Assembly (NCBI GenBank): GCA_042088965.1
Contig: JBELLC010000009.1
Coordinates: 1-40,025, forward strand
Reading direction: 5' to 3'
DNA length: 40,025 nucleotides
Origin: TMED26 sp042088965
GTDB taxonomy: Bacteria > Pseudomonadota > Alphaproteobacteria > Thalassobaculales > Thalassobaculaceae
Positions 17,397 to 25,430 of the stretch are shown piece after piece. Under the pieces are notes generated by a model. The model saw only the letters and a list, made by a program, of their open reading frames with translations, did not search any database and was not told the DNA's origin. How positions within the stretch are numbered: the first letter of the stretch is position 1; every line of letters begins with the position of its first letter. The translations under genes and the position numbers were made by a program.

Positions 17397-18284
17397 ATGT
17401 CTTCCGATGCACTCCTAAATGGTCTCATTGATAATTCGATCTCCATAAAAACCGCACGTTATGCGGCGATTTTGGGGTTAGCTCCGTCGAAAGGTGCACG
17501 CTCTCCGGTGCTATGGAATGCAGCGTTCGATGCGGCGGGCGCTGACGCCTGTATGTTGCCAATGGATGTCAGTGCTGCCGATTTGCCAGCGTTGCTTGCC
17601 CATTTGCGAGACGATGAACGTTATCTTGGCGGCGCGGTTGCGGTGCCCCACAAACAAGGCTTGTTGAAGGTTTTGGACAGGCTTGAACCTGAAGCTGCAC
17701 GCATTGGCGCTGTGAATGCTGTGTATCGGGATGGCGATGGTCTTTTGGTTGGTGCCAATACCGACGGCGCGGGGGCATTATCAGAAATCATCGATTTATG
17801 CGGGGATCGGGATGCGCTGGCCAAGTGTCAGGCCATTGTCATCGGGCTTGGCGGTGCGGGGTTGGCGGTTGCGACTTACCTTGCAGACCAGGTTGCGCAG
17901 CTGCGCGTGGCCACGCGTAATGCTGCTGTGGCGGCTGAGTTTGCAAACCGCGTGACCGCTGAAGCCATTGCTTGGCCGATAACAGAAGCGCAGCTTGGGC
18001 GGTGTGATTTATTGGTGAATTGTACGGCTGTTGGTTTTGACGGGGGCCCGGAAGGCAGCCCGATCGCCATCGAAAAACTGTCAGCCTTACCGCCGCATGC
18101 GGTACTTTATGATATTATCTATCAGCCGTTGCAGACCCCATTACGCGCGGCAGCGACGGCCCTTGGGTTGCAAACGCGTAATGGTCTTGGAATGAATTTG
18201 GAACAAGCTGTGATTGCCTTCGCGAAAGCAAACCCTGGCCTGTTAAGCGATGCAAAAATCAGAGATGTGATGCGCAATGTCTGA
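17397..18284 (+). CDS. AroE-like (shikimate dehydrogenase family) oxidoreductase with altered substrate pocket
   Basis: The fold is that of shikimate/quinate dehydrogenase: PSKGARSPVLWNAAF near the N-terminus, PHKQG with catalytic-type lysine K86, IGAVNAV with N107, GANTDGAGAL with D123, the NAD(P) loop GLGGAG (150-155), LVNCTAVGF and YDIIYQPLQTPL. In canonical AroE the strand before the lysine reads N-V-T-x-P-x-K. Here it is A-V-A-V-P-H-K, so the positions equal to E. coli N59 and T61 are alanines (A80, A82). The catalytic pair is kept while two substrate contacts are lost. The gene lies in a sugar-nucleotide and glycosyltransferase operon and overlaps the next gene by eight bases, so a non-shikimate substrate is inferred. 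A housekeeping AroE role is the alternative. Confidence 0.82.
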   Translation: MSSDALLNGLIDNSISIKTARYAAILGLAPSKGARSPVLWNAAFDAAGADACMLPMDVSAADLPALLAHLRDDERYLGGAVAVPHKQGLLKVLDRLEPEAARIGAVNAVYRDGDGLLVGANTDGAGALSEIIDLCGDRDALAKCQAIVIGLGGAGLAVATYLADQVAQLRVATRNAAVAAEFANRVTAEAIAWPITEAQLGRCDLLVNCTAVGFDGGPEGSPIAIEKLSALPPHAVLYDIIYQPLQTPLRAAATALGLQTRNGLGMNLEQAVIAFAKANPGLLSDAKIRDVMRNV

Positions 18285-18813
18285 GGCAATCTCCGCAGCG
18301 CCAACACCGGCTGTGCCACAAAAATCGCCGTCTTTTAAGCGTATTATCGTTTTACCTGCCGATCATGGTTTGAGCGTGGCAGGCTTTGATGAGGTGTTCA
18401 CTGGGACGCTTGCGGACATTGCGGGCCGCTACCAACTTCTGCTGCCGGCAGACGACCTGCAACATCTGCCGATTACCGCAAATCAGTTGTCACTCGGCTT
18501 TTTATGCCATGAAGAATATGCCTTGATGCAGCTTTCTTCTCTAAACCTGCAAGGGGATATCGTTTTCCAACCATCACCCGCAACAGCGCTTGATTTATTG
18601 CGCCGCCAACGGCAAACCTTGGTGATGACAGCTGACCGCGACGCGGGCCACATTTTAAGTTTGGCGGATCTGGACGCAGAAGTCGGCGGCAGTGGCATTG
18701 GTGTGCAATGGCGGGAGGCGATGGCAGGGCGGCGATTGCTGTATCCCGTGACGTCTGGCCAGGCGATGGATTTTGGCTATATTTCGGAAGATTTTGAGGG
18801 GCATCGTCAATGA
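18277..18813 (+). CDS. Orphan SAF-domain protein (NeuB C-terminal-like) without a synthase barrel
   Basis: The last ~60 residues (about 109-170) resemble the SAF/antifreeze-like domain that closes NeuB-type sialic acid synthases: RRQRQTLVMTADRDAGHIL, LADLDAEVGGSGIG and REAMAGRRLLYPVTSG follow the pattern R-x-x-L-V-x-x-x-D-x-x-x-G-x-x-L / D-L / G-x-G-I. The preceding ~90 residues do not look like the NeuB TIM barrel and match no family I recognise, though they begin with an Rossmann-like strand FKRIIVLPADHG. In NeuB the domain caps the partner's active site. A stand-alone copy could cap or regulate another enzyme of the operon. It overlaps the AroE-like gene by 8 bases and the next GT2 gene by 4. 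Confidence 0.65.
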   Translation: MSEAISAAPTPAVPQKSPSFKRIIVLPADHGLSVAGFDEVFTGTLADIAGRYQLLLPADDLQHLPITANQLSLGFLCHEEYALMQLSSLNLQGDIVFQPSPATALDLLRRQRQTLVMTADRDAGHILSLADLDAEVGGSGIGVQWREAMAGRRLLYPVTSGQAMDFGYISEDFEGHRQ

Positions 18814-19493
18814 TCAGTGTGGTCTTGCGTGCCAAGAATGAGGCGGCATGGATTGGGCGCTGTTTGACCGCATTGGCGCGTCAAACCGTGACCGATATTG
18901 ATGTCATTCTTGTGGACAATGAATCCACCGATGATTCTGTCGCCATCGCCGAACGGTTCGGCTGCCAAATTCGTCATATTGACCGGGCCGAGTTCTCATA
19001 TGGCCGTGCTCTTAATCGCGGTATTGATGCGGCCCGCCACGACATTGTCGCCCTGGTTTCCGCGCATTGCGTGCCGGTTGACGATTTGTGGGCCGCCTAT
19101 TTACTGGCACATCTTGGCGCCAGCGGCGATCCCCGGGTTTGCGGTATTTATGGCCGCCAAGAACCTTTGCCAGAGACCAGCGCCATCGACCGGCGGGATT
19201 TATGGACCACTTTCCGCGATGAGCGGGTGCGCCAATACCGTGACTATTTTTTCCACAACGCAAATTCCGGCATTCGCAAATCAATTTGGCATCAGGATCC
19301 CTTTAATGAGGAAATTCGCGGGGTTGAGGATCGTGAATGGGGCAAGCGGATGATCTCTCAGGGCTATCAGATCATCTATGAGCCAGGGATGCGGGTGTAT
19401 CACCACCACGGTATTCATCAAGGGCGAGACGAAGGCCGTGCCAAGCGTGTCGCTGAGGTTATTGACGTTATTCGAACAGGAAATCCGCGATGA
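18810..19493 (+). CDS. Family 2 glycosyltransferase
   Basis: The 227-residue protein is a compact GT-A enzyme. It opens ISVVLRAKNEAAWIGRCL and has VILVDNESTDDSVAIA, with the nucleotide-binding VDNESTDDS. FSYGRALNRGIDAA matches the F-x-x-G-x-x-x-N-x-G motif of rhamnosyltransferase-like GT2 proteins. The usual DxD is replaced by SAHCVP, as in several members of this subgroup. An EDREWGKRM motif (the ED of the catalytic region) follows. No membrane segment is present, so it would act at the cytoplasmic face. It overlaps its neighbours by 4 bases on each side (ATGA), indicating translational coupling with the SAF protein and the cytidylyltransferase pair. Confidence 0.9.
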   Translation: MISVVLRAKNEAAWIGRCLTALARQTVTDIDVILVDNESTDDSVAIAERFGCQIRHIDRAEFSYGRALNRGIDAARHDIVALVSAHCVPVDDLWAAYLLAHLGASGDPRVCGIYGRQEPLPETSAIDRRDLWTTFRDERVRQYRDYFFHNANSGIRKSIWHQDPFNEEIRGVEDREWGKRMISQGYQIIYEPGMRVYHHHGIHQGRDEGRAKRVAEVIDVIRTGNPR

Positions 19494-20164
19494 GTTCTGA
19501 CGCAAACCTTGTGGTGATCATTCCGGTTCTCGCCAGTGCGGGCGGGGTCGATGATATGTTGCGGCCGATTCGCGGTCGGTCGAGTTTTCAGCGCACCATT
19601 GACGCCGCCTTGGCCGAGCTTGACCAGGTGCAGGTTGTCGTGACCACCGATGATCCAAGAATTACCGCTGCGGTTACAGCTATAAATGATCCGCGATTGC
19701 ATGCGCACAGCCGTCAGATCATCCCGTACACGCCGGCTGTATCAGCGGTCGCAGAAGCGTATGAAAGTGATCTTGTTGTTGTTTTAGAGCCGACTCACCC
19801 GTTTCGGCCGGCTGGCCTGATCGCCCGAACCGTGCGCAATTTACGCGCGCGCGCAGACCTTGACAGCGTCGTCTGTGTGCGGCGTTTCAAAGCTAATTTA
19901 TGGCAACCGCGTGAAGATGGCCTGATTGATGCTCTGGGACTGGGCGGTAATCGGACGATACCCACTTATTACCAGGAACTTGTTGGCCTTGGGCTGGCAA
20001 CGCGGCGGCATGTTTTGGGCAATGGCCAACGTTTAGGCGATGCCGTTGGCTTCGAGCTGGTTGATCAAATCTGGGGGCTGGTGGATATTCACGATGCTAC
20101 CGGCCTGGCGCTCGCGGAAGCATTGGCAGATCATGTTGCACAACTTGAGGATCATCTAAAATGA
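19490..20164 (+). CDS. Degenerate CMP-sugar cytidylyltransferase homologue
   Basis: The fold follows the acylneuraminate cytidylyltransferase (NeuA/KdsB-like) family: VVIIPVLAS at the start, VVVTTDDPRITAAV, VVLEPTHPFRPAGLI (the Q-P-T-x-P-x-R motif with Q changed to E), DLDSVVCVRRF and a C-terminal LVDIHDATGLALAEAL. The nucleotide-binding motif A-R-G-G-S-K-G-x-P-x-K-N is gone, replaced by VLASAGGVDDMLRP, so catalysis is unlikely. It overlaps the next gene, an intact family member, by 4 bases. A non-catalytic partner subunit or a diverged transferase with another substrate is inferred. Its length (224 residues) is normal, so it is not a truncation. Confidence 0.72.
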   Translation: MSSDANLVVIIPVLASAGGVDDMLRPIRGRSSFQRTIDAALAELDQVQVVVTTDDPRITAAVTAINDPRLHAHSRQIIPYTPAVSAVAEAYESDLVVVLEPTHPFRPAGLIARTVRNLRARADLDSVVCVRRFKANLWQPREDGLIDALGLGGNRTIPTYYQELVGLGLATRRHVLGNGQRLGDAVGFELVDQIWGLVDIHDATGLALAEALADHVAQLEDHLK

Positions 20165-20874
20165 CATCATGTGAGCGTGTTATTGCAATCATTCCGGCGC
20201 GCGGCGGCTCAAAAGGCTTGCCAGGCAAGAATGTGCGTATGATTGGTGGCAAACCGCTCATCGCCCATTCCGTTGACCATGCCCTGCAATCAGGGGTTTG
20301 TGATCGGGTTTTGGTGACCACGGATGATGAGCAGATTCACGCTGCGGCGGTTGCGGCAGGGGCCTGGGCGCCGTTCATGCGCGCACCGGGCTTGGCAGAG
20401 GATTTGACGCCAACAGAGCCGGTCTTGAAAGATGCGTTAGAGCGTGCAGAAGCCCTTGACGGTGACTTTGATATTGTTGTGTTTTTGCAGCCAACGGATA
20501 TTTTCAGGCGGCCAGAGTGGATTGCCGATGCGGTGACACGGTTACGCGCAAACCCCAGTCTAGACAGTGTTTTTGTGGCCAATAAAACCCATAAAAATTT
20601 TTGGTATCAAACAGCTGAAGGTGATTGGGCGCGGGTTTATGACTGGATGGCTGTTTATGGTCCACGGCAAACCCGGACACCGCTTTTCCGTGAAGACACC
20701 GGGCTTGCAAGCGCCTTACGGGCAGACCTCATCCGGGCGGGGCGGCGGACCGGAGATCAGGCTGAAATTATTGAAATTGATGACACCGCCTCTGGCATTG
20801 ATATCCATACCGCTTTTGATTTTCATATGGCAGAAACCGCCCTTGCTTGGATCGAGAAAAACGGCTGGGATTGA
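20161..20874 (+). CDS. Acylneuraminate-type cytidylyltransferase (CMP-sugar synthetase)
   Basis: The enzyme should activate an acidic sugar with CTP, giving a CMP-sugar and pyrophosphate. The catalytic motif is intact at residues 12-24 (PARGGSKGLPGKN), followed by GGKPLIAHSVDHAL, VLVTTDDEQIHAAA, the VFLQPTDIFRRPEWI motif, DSVFVANKTHKNFW and a C-terminal IDIHTAFDFHMAE. These fit NeuA/legionaminate/pseudaminate-type synthetases rather than KdsB. The sugar cannot be identified because no NeuB, NeuC or Leg/Pse biosynthetic gene is nearby, only the orphan SAF protein. The ATG overlaps the stop of the degenerate paralogue. The protein is cytosolic and 237 residues long. Confidence 0.9.
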   Translation: MTSCERVIAIIPARGGSKGLPGKNVRMIGGKPLIAHSVDHALQSGVCDRVLVTTDDEQIHAAAVAAGAWAPFMRAPGLAEDLTPTEPVLKDALERAEALDGDFDIVVFLQPTDIFRRPEWIADAVTRLRANPSLDSVFVANKTHKNFWYQTAEGDWARVYDWMAVYGPRQTRTPLFREDTGLASALRADLIRAGRRTGDQAEIIEIDDTASGIDIHTAFDFHMAETALAWIEKNGWD

Positions 20875-20925
20875 ACGCAGACAACGGGGCTGCCGCAGGT
20901 TCCGGCAGAGCTGACAGAGGCTGAT

Positions 20926-21567
20926 ATGATGACATTTAAAGACGGCGCTAATGCTGCTTTCGAGACCCCAATATGGACCAAGCAATGGCCAGAAGAAGCG
21001 GCGGTGAATGCTGCCCTAAAGAAAGCGATCCAGGCCAAAAGAGCGACATCGCAAGGCGTTCATTTAAGTAATGTTGGCGGTTGGCATTCTGAAAGTGATT
21101 TGCTGAAATGGCCAGGCGGGGCGGTTGCAACTCTCGCGTCGTGGATTCAGCATGGGTTTCTGGACATGATTGAGCAATCGTGTAACCCCGAATTCCGTCT
21201 GCACATGAAAACGGTGCTAACATGCTGGGCAAACGTCTCGTCCACCGGTGCCTATAATGTGACGCATAACCATACACCAGCGCTTTTTTCGGGTGTCTAC
21301 TACGTTGATCCAGGTGAGCTTTTTGAGCCTCCCTCAAAAAGTGGCTTGTTGGAATTTCAGGACCCACGTGTTCTCGCTGGGCCGGTCCCATCACAGGCTT
21401 TTCACCCGCCGGTATTGCTGCGTCCCAAAGCAGGTATGATGGTTATTTTTCCAGGCTGGTTGATGCATTTTGTGCACCCTTATCACGGGGCAGGGGAGCG
21501 CATCTCCATCGCTTTCAACCTGCGGGTTAAAAGCTACACCTTGGCCCCGGAGCGCGAGCGTCCCTAA
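20926..21567 (+). CDS. Putative 2OG-Fe(II) oxygenase (TIGR02466/PF13759-like)
   Basis: The 213-residue protein matches the uncharacterised 2-oxoglutarate/iron oxygenase group by its double-stranded beta-helix core: NVTHNHTPALFSGVYYVD with iron-binding histidine, LLEFQDPRV, and the closing PKAGMMVIFPGWLMHFVHPY then ERISIAFNL, giving a distal H and an R for the 2-oxoglutarate carboxylate. The family hydroxylates unknown substrates and is frequent in marine bacteria and cyanophages. An AGAGG at 20916-20920 is 5 bases from the ATG at 20926 and 8 from a second ATG at 20929. It is 51 bases after the cytidylyltransferase and may modify the same glycan, or act on a protein. Convergent with the sulfotransferase gene. 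Confidence 0.85.
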   Translation: MMTFKDGANAAFETPIWTKQWPEEAAVNAALKKAIQAKRATSQGVHLSNVGGWHSESDLLKWPGGAVATLASWIQHGFLDMIEQSCNPEFRLHMKTVLTCWANVSSTGAYNVTHNHTPALFSGVYYVDPGELFEPPSKSGLLEFQDPRVLAGPVPSQAFHPPVLLRPKAGMMVIFPGWLMHFVHPYHGAGERISIAFNLRVKSYTLAPERERP

Positions 21568-21597
21568 GACTGTTTTTGTGGGCAAGTTTTGGAGAGT

Positions 21598-22596
21598 TTA
21601 ATCTGTGTCGTGCAGACGGGCTTTTAAGCTTTCAATGTCGCCGCGCAACCGCTCAACCTCCTGATATACCGCGTTTAAATGCGCAGGTTCAGCAGATATC
21701 AATTGCCGCAGCACAGCGAGGTCGTGATCCTGCTCGCGTAACCAAGGCTCCAGCATGGCCATCGCCGGCTCGATAACGCCGGCGTGGTGATCCATGGCTG
21801 TTTGCGACGGGAAACCATTGCCGTCAGCGCTTTCTTCGAATAAAGCGTAAAGATGTTGGAGCCGTTCAGCCTCTGCAACCCCGAGACGGGCCAGATCGAG
21901 CTGTTTATTATGGCGCAGGTCCGGGTTTAAAAAGTTATCCGCTTCAGCTGCGACGGCATTGATATCAGCTGGCCAAGCGACTCCCAGCTGTTGGCCCAAC
22001 TGGCCGATGGCCCCGCGCCAATCCCGCAACAGGTGATCATATGTGATCGCTGCCCGCGGCACGTCCCGGCTGAACCGCTCGCCATCGAGCAAATACCGCA
22101 ACCATAACAGCGCAGCATGGCTTGCTGATAGGCCATCGCGTCGGCGCAGCGATTGGACAACTTCGGAGGGATGCCGGAGGATAAAAGCGACTCGTAACTC
22201 AATCTCACAGGCTGTGGCGGCTTGCCGCCAAAGGGGCAGTAATCGGCAAATGCGGGGGTCTTTAATGGCGATCAATGGGACATTGGCAAAATCACGCTCA
22301 ACGATTGTGGCGATTTGTTCAGCAAAGTGACGCGCTGTCGGCGTTGTTGACCAGTTTTCTGGCCAAGGCCGAAAGTCTGCCCACCATTTTGCCAGTGTGA
22401 CCAGCATTTCTTCATGCTTCAAATTCAGGTCTTTATGCTCCCAAAACCCTGTTTCATTGTCATTTTCGCGCGCCGCAAGCAGCGCAGGGCCAAGGTCACA
22501 GCCCATCAAATTCACCAAGCGTGTGAGCGCAGATGTACCGCTGCGGTGCATGCCAACAATCAGAATCAATGTCCGCTTTTTTGCTGTTTGGCTCAT
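21598..22596 (-). CDS. Sulfotransferase family protein
   Basis: The N-terminus carries the PAPS 5'-phosphosulfate loop TLILIVGMHRSGTSALTRL, and residues around the middle (VAFILRHPSEVVQSLRRRDG) resemble the 3'-phosphate binding motif with the R-x-P-x-E-V-V-x-S pattern. The C-terminal ~45 residues are charged and heptad-like (LNAVYQEVERLRGDIESLKARL), a likely coiled coil for oligomerisation or for docking to a glycosyltransferase. The probable role is sulfation of the surface glycan built by the flanking transferases. The ATG overlaps the upstream GT2 stop by 4 bases, so it is the last gene of a four-gene minus-strand operon. Confidence 0.88.
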   Translation of the reverse strand: MSQTAKKRTLILIVGMHRSGTSALTRLVNLMGCDLGPALLAARENDNETGFWEHKDLNLKHEEMLVTLAKWWADFRPWPENWSTTPTARHFAEQIATIVERDFANVPLIAIKDPRICRLLPLWRQAATACEIELRVAFILRHPSEVVQSLRRRDGLSASHAALLWLRYLLDGERFSRDVPRAAITYDHLLRDWRGAIGQLGQQLGVAWPADINAVAAEADNFLNPDLRHNKQLDLARLGVAEAERLQHLYALFEESADGNGFPSQTAMDHHAGVIEPAMAMLEPWLREQDHDLAVLRQLISAEPAHLNAVYQEVERLRGDIESLKARLHDTD

Positions 22597-24239
22597 GATA
22601 TTGCCATTCTCTTCCAGATCGGTTCGCGGCGTGGGTTTTCGGCGAGTTGATATGCCTGTCCAAGGGCAATCGATAGGTTTGGGTTGTACGCGGCATCATG
22701 GTCCAAGTGATGGCCCCAGGTATCCCGCATATAGCTGATTTCTTGGGCAAACCGGGCACGCGCCTTCGGGTCGCTGTTTTCCCCGCGTGAGATTGATTCC
22801 TTATGGACCAACTCAACGCTGGGCACCATCAATGTGGCATAGCCTGCCGCGTTAATTCTCAGACAAAGATCAACATCATTGAAATCAACCGCAAGGTTGT
22901 CAGCATCAAAGCCGTTCAAATGCTCAAAAAGACTGCGGCGTATCATCAGGCAGGCCGCCGTGATTGCACTTGGTCGATGGCAGGCGATGGCGCGGTATAA
23001 GGGCCCTGGCTCCGTCGCCGCCCGACCTGCATCGCCGTGTCCCGCAACCCCGCCAAGCCCCAGAATAACCCCGCTGTGCTGCACCCGGCCATCTGGGTAA
23101 AGCAAGCGGGCACCGGCCGCACCAATTTCTGGGCGCATCGCTTCTGCGGCCAATCGGTCGAGCCAATCGGGGCTGATTACCTCTGTATCATTGTTCAAAA
23201 AACACAGCAGTGGGGCTGATGTCGTGGCTGCCGCCTGATTGTTCAGTCGCGCAAAGTTAAAAGCGGCGTCATCGTGCAGTATTTTGACCCGCGGATCATC
23301 CTCTTTTAAACGCGCGAGATAGTCGAGTGTCGCAGCATCCGTGCTGGCATTGTCAATGATGATGATCTCTAAGGGATGCGCTGTTGGGCTTTGGCGAACC
23401 GATTGCACGCAGGGTTGGAGCACATCCAAGCCATCACGGGTGGGGATAATGATGGCGATGGTCGGTGTGACTGCTGCGCTAGGGTGCTTCAGATCAACGA
23501 TTCCATGGGGGGCAATTTGGCGTGGCTGCACTCCCGGCGGCAGGTGATCAAGCGATGATTTGACAGCCTGAAAATGGGCATCGAGTCGCGGTCTTGGGTC
23601 GCGCCATTCGGTATCGGGCACATGGCTCAGCACATGCGGTATATGGTGAATTTCATCGGCTGGATTGTGGATTAAGCCAACTAACGCGCAGATGATTTTC
23701 TCAAAAGTATCACTTGGGTCGTGGGCGCAGACCTGATCCCAGAGATCACCACGCACCAAGATAGCGCCGCGCAGGTAGCCTGTTGACCAGAAAAGGTCCG
23801 GGTCCCAATCCGGCAAAAAGGCCGGGGCAAAGCGCTCCCCCATGCCATTCACATGATCATAATCACCATAGGCAAGGGCGATCCCGGGGTGTTGGTTGAT
23901 GATATCAGCAAATTCAAAGACAGCCATGTCATGCAGGACCGTATGATTCGAGGTCAGGAGGATATGTCTGTGATTATGGCTGGGACGTTTGTCCGCCGCG
24001 CTGCGGGTCACAAGTTGCCGCGCCGTGGCGGCTAAGGGGCCAAGGTCAAGGGCCACGCGGTTGAGATAATCGGCGCGGTCGTGGGCGATAATCCAGTCAG
24101 AATAATGAACCGCAGTGGAGCCGTTTTCGGGCGCGACATCTGACCGTGTTGGCGTTTGGTTAAGGCGAGCTAAGAGGCGCTTCCAAAAGGTTGGAAAATC
24201 GCTCAGTGCGAGGCCAAGAATGCGAAAATAACGGTTCAT
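22593..24239 (-). CDS. Family 2 glycosyltransferase with a truncated second GT-A domain at the N-terminus
   Basis: Residues about 255-500 form a complete GT2 domain: TIAIIIPTRDGLDVLQPCVQSV, IIIIDNASTDAATLDYL, FLNNDTEVISPDWL, CLMIRRSLFEHLNGFD and the DFNDVDLCLRINAAGY motif. Residues about 90-165 (HILLTSNHTVLHDMAVFEF, GIALAYGDYDHVNG and FLPDWDPDLFWSTGYL) look like the back half of a second GT-A domain, as seen in two-domain O-antigen transferases, but its donor-binding front half with the IPTYN and DDGS motifs is absent. It probably adds one sugar, with the remnant serving structure. The stop overlaps the sulfotransferase start by 4 bases, and the next upstream gene ends 3 bases before its ATG. 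Confidence 0.9.
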   Translation of the reverse strand: MNRYFRILGLALSDFPTFWKRLLARLNQTPTRSDVAPENGSTAVHYSDWIIAHDRADYLNRVALDLGPLAATARQLVTRSAADKRPSHNHRHILLTSNHTVLHDMAVFEFADIINQHPGIALAYGDYDHVNGMGERFAPAFLPDWDPDLFWSTGYLRGAILVRGDLWDQVCAHDPSDTFEKIICALVGLIHNPADEIHHIPHVLSHVPDTEWRDPRPRLDAHFQAVKSSLDHLPPGVQPRQIAPHGIVDLKHPSAAVTPTIAIIIPTRDGLDVLQPCVQSVRQSPTAHPLEIIIIDNASTDAATLDYLARLKEDDPRVKILHDDAAFNFARLNNQAAATTSAPLLCFLNNDTEVISPDWLDRLAAEAMRPEIGAAGARLLYPDGRVQHSGVILGLGGVAGHGDAGRAATEPGPLYRAIACHRPSAITAACLMIRRSLFEHLNGFDADNLAVDFNDVDLCLRINAAGYATLMVPSVELVHKESISRGENSDPKARARFAQEISYMRDTWGHHLDHDAAYNPNLSIALGQAYQLAENPRREPIWKRMAIS

Positions 24240-24242
24240 TAA

Positions 24243-25430
24243 TTATCGCTTGTTAGAGCCAATAAGGCGACGCTTTATGCGCATCCATGTGCCAGAAAGC
24301 CCATGGCGGCGCAACGACTGCCCAAGTACCATGGCATAATGACGGACCAAACCCAAGCGTGCGCGCAGGCGGATCACCCAAGCTGCCTGATAGCGCGGCC
24401 GTTGGCTGGGTCGTGTGGGGAGGCTTTCAAGCAGTGTGATAAAACGGCCCGCCGCCGTCTGCCACGTGAAGCGGGCAGCGAATGCGCGGGCCATTTTGCG
24501 GTGTTCGGCTAATAATTCTGGATTGCGATGATAGGCGGCGATTTGGGCAACCATGTCATCTCGATTTGACATTAAAAACGGCGTTGTTTCGGGATGTGCG
24601 CCAACATCAAAGGCAAGGCCAATGGTCCCCTGTGCCTGTGCTTCCAGGAGCGGCAGGTTGAAGCCTTCCCACAGGCTACAGGATAAAAACACATCAAGTT
24701 CGCTGAGATAGGCATCGCGCGCGGCATCACTGGCATTGAGATGGACTTTGAGTCCCTGTTGCTGGAAAGCTTGGGCATCTAAATCAGTGCCCCTGCCCAT
24801 GACTTCGAACTGTCCTGTGATCCCCTGACGCCGGGCCTCGGCAACCGTTTCCAAGAAGAGCTTATTGCCTTTGTAATAAGCTTCACCGTCGCCAAGGCGC
24901 ATCAAGGTGCCGATTCGAAACGGTTGGTCTGTTGCCTGTTTGCATGCTGTCGTTTCCGGTCGGCTGACGTGGTCTGTGCCATTGCTGATGACAGTTGCTT
25001 GCGGCCAGCCGATATCTTTCGCGATGAAACGCGAGATGGCGATGACAGCGTCCACATTTGGATAGATGTAGTCTTGTTTAATCGTGATCACCTGTTGGCG
25101 TTCCTGGCGATCGTGATCAAACAGCGCAGGTGTTGGGTCTCCATGTTCCCAGGCAAGACAGATAAATTGATCGCGCAATTCAGGCAAGGCTTCAAAAAAT
25201 GGCGAGGTGTGGGCAACCACATGCGTGGCACCAATTTCATTGGCTAAGATACGAACCGCGAGCGGCGTTGGGGCGATGCGGTGAACCGGGCTCGACCATT
25301 GGCCCTCAATATCAACGGCGGCAATTTCAACGTCGATCTGCGGGCGAAGCGATGCGGCCAGCGCATCAACAACCACCGACACACCAAAGCCGGGGGCCAT
25401 ACGATAGGCCAGGAATAATATTTTGGTCAT
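24243..25430 (-). CDS. Family 4 glycosyltransferase
   Basis: The 395-residue protein has a GT-B fold. The N-terminal domain opens KILFLAYRMAPGFGVSVVVDAL with the glycine-rich acceptor loop. The C-terminal domain has FRIGTLMRLGDGEAYYKGNKLFL and the retaining GT4 signature SCSLWEGFNLPLLEAQAQG with E-x7-E. Upstream of this, VDAVIAISRFIAKDI is a typical interdomain strand. The sugar is not readable. The ATG at 25430 is chosen because it overlaps the upstream GT2 stop by 4 bases (ATGA) and starts directly at the first beta strand. A longer frame from 25487 adds 19 residues that do not look like coding sequence of this family. Confidence 0.9.
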   Translation of the reverse strand: MTKILFLAYRMAPGFGVSVVVDALAASLRPQIDVEIAAVDIEGQWSSPVHRIAPTPLAVRILANEIGATHVVAHTSPFFEALPELRDQFICLAWEHGDPTPALFDHDRQERQQVITIKQDYIYPNVDAVIAISRFIAKDIGWPQATVISNGTDHVSRPETTACKQATDQPFRIGTLMRLGDGEAYYKGNKLFLETVAEARRQGITGQFEVMGRGTDLDAQAFQQQGLKVHLNASDAARDAYLSELDVFLSCSLWEGFNLPLLEAQAQGTIGLAFDVGAHPETTPFLMSNRDDMVAQIAAYHRNPELLAEHRKMARAFAARFTWQTAAGRFITLLESLPTRPSQRPRYQAAWVIRLRARLGLVRHYAMVLGQSLRRHGLSGTWMRIKRRLIGSNKR

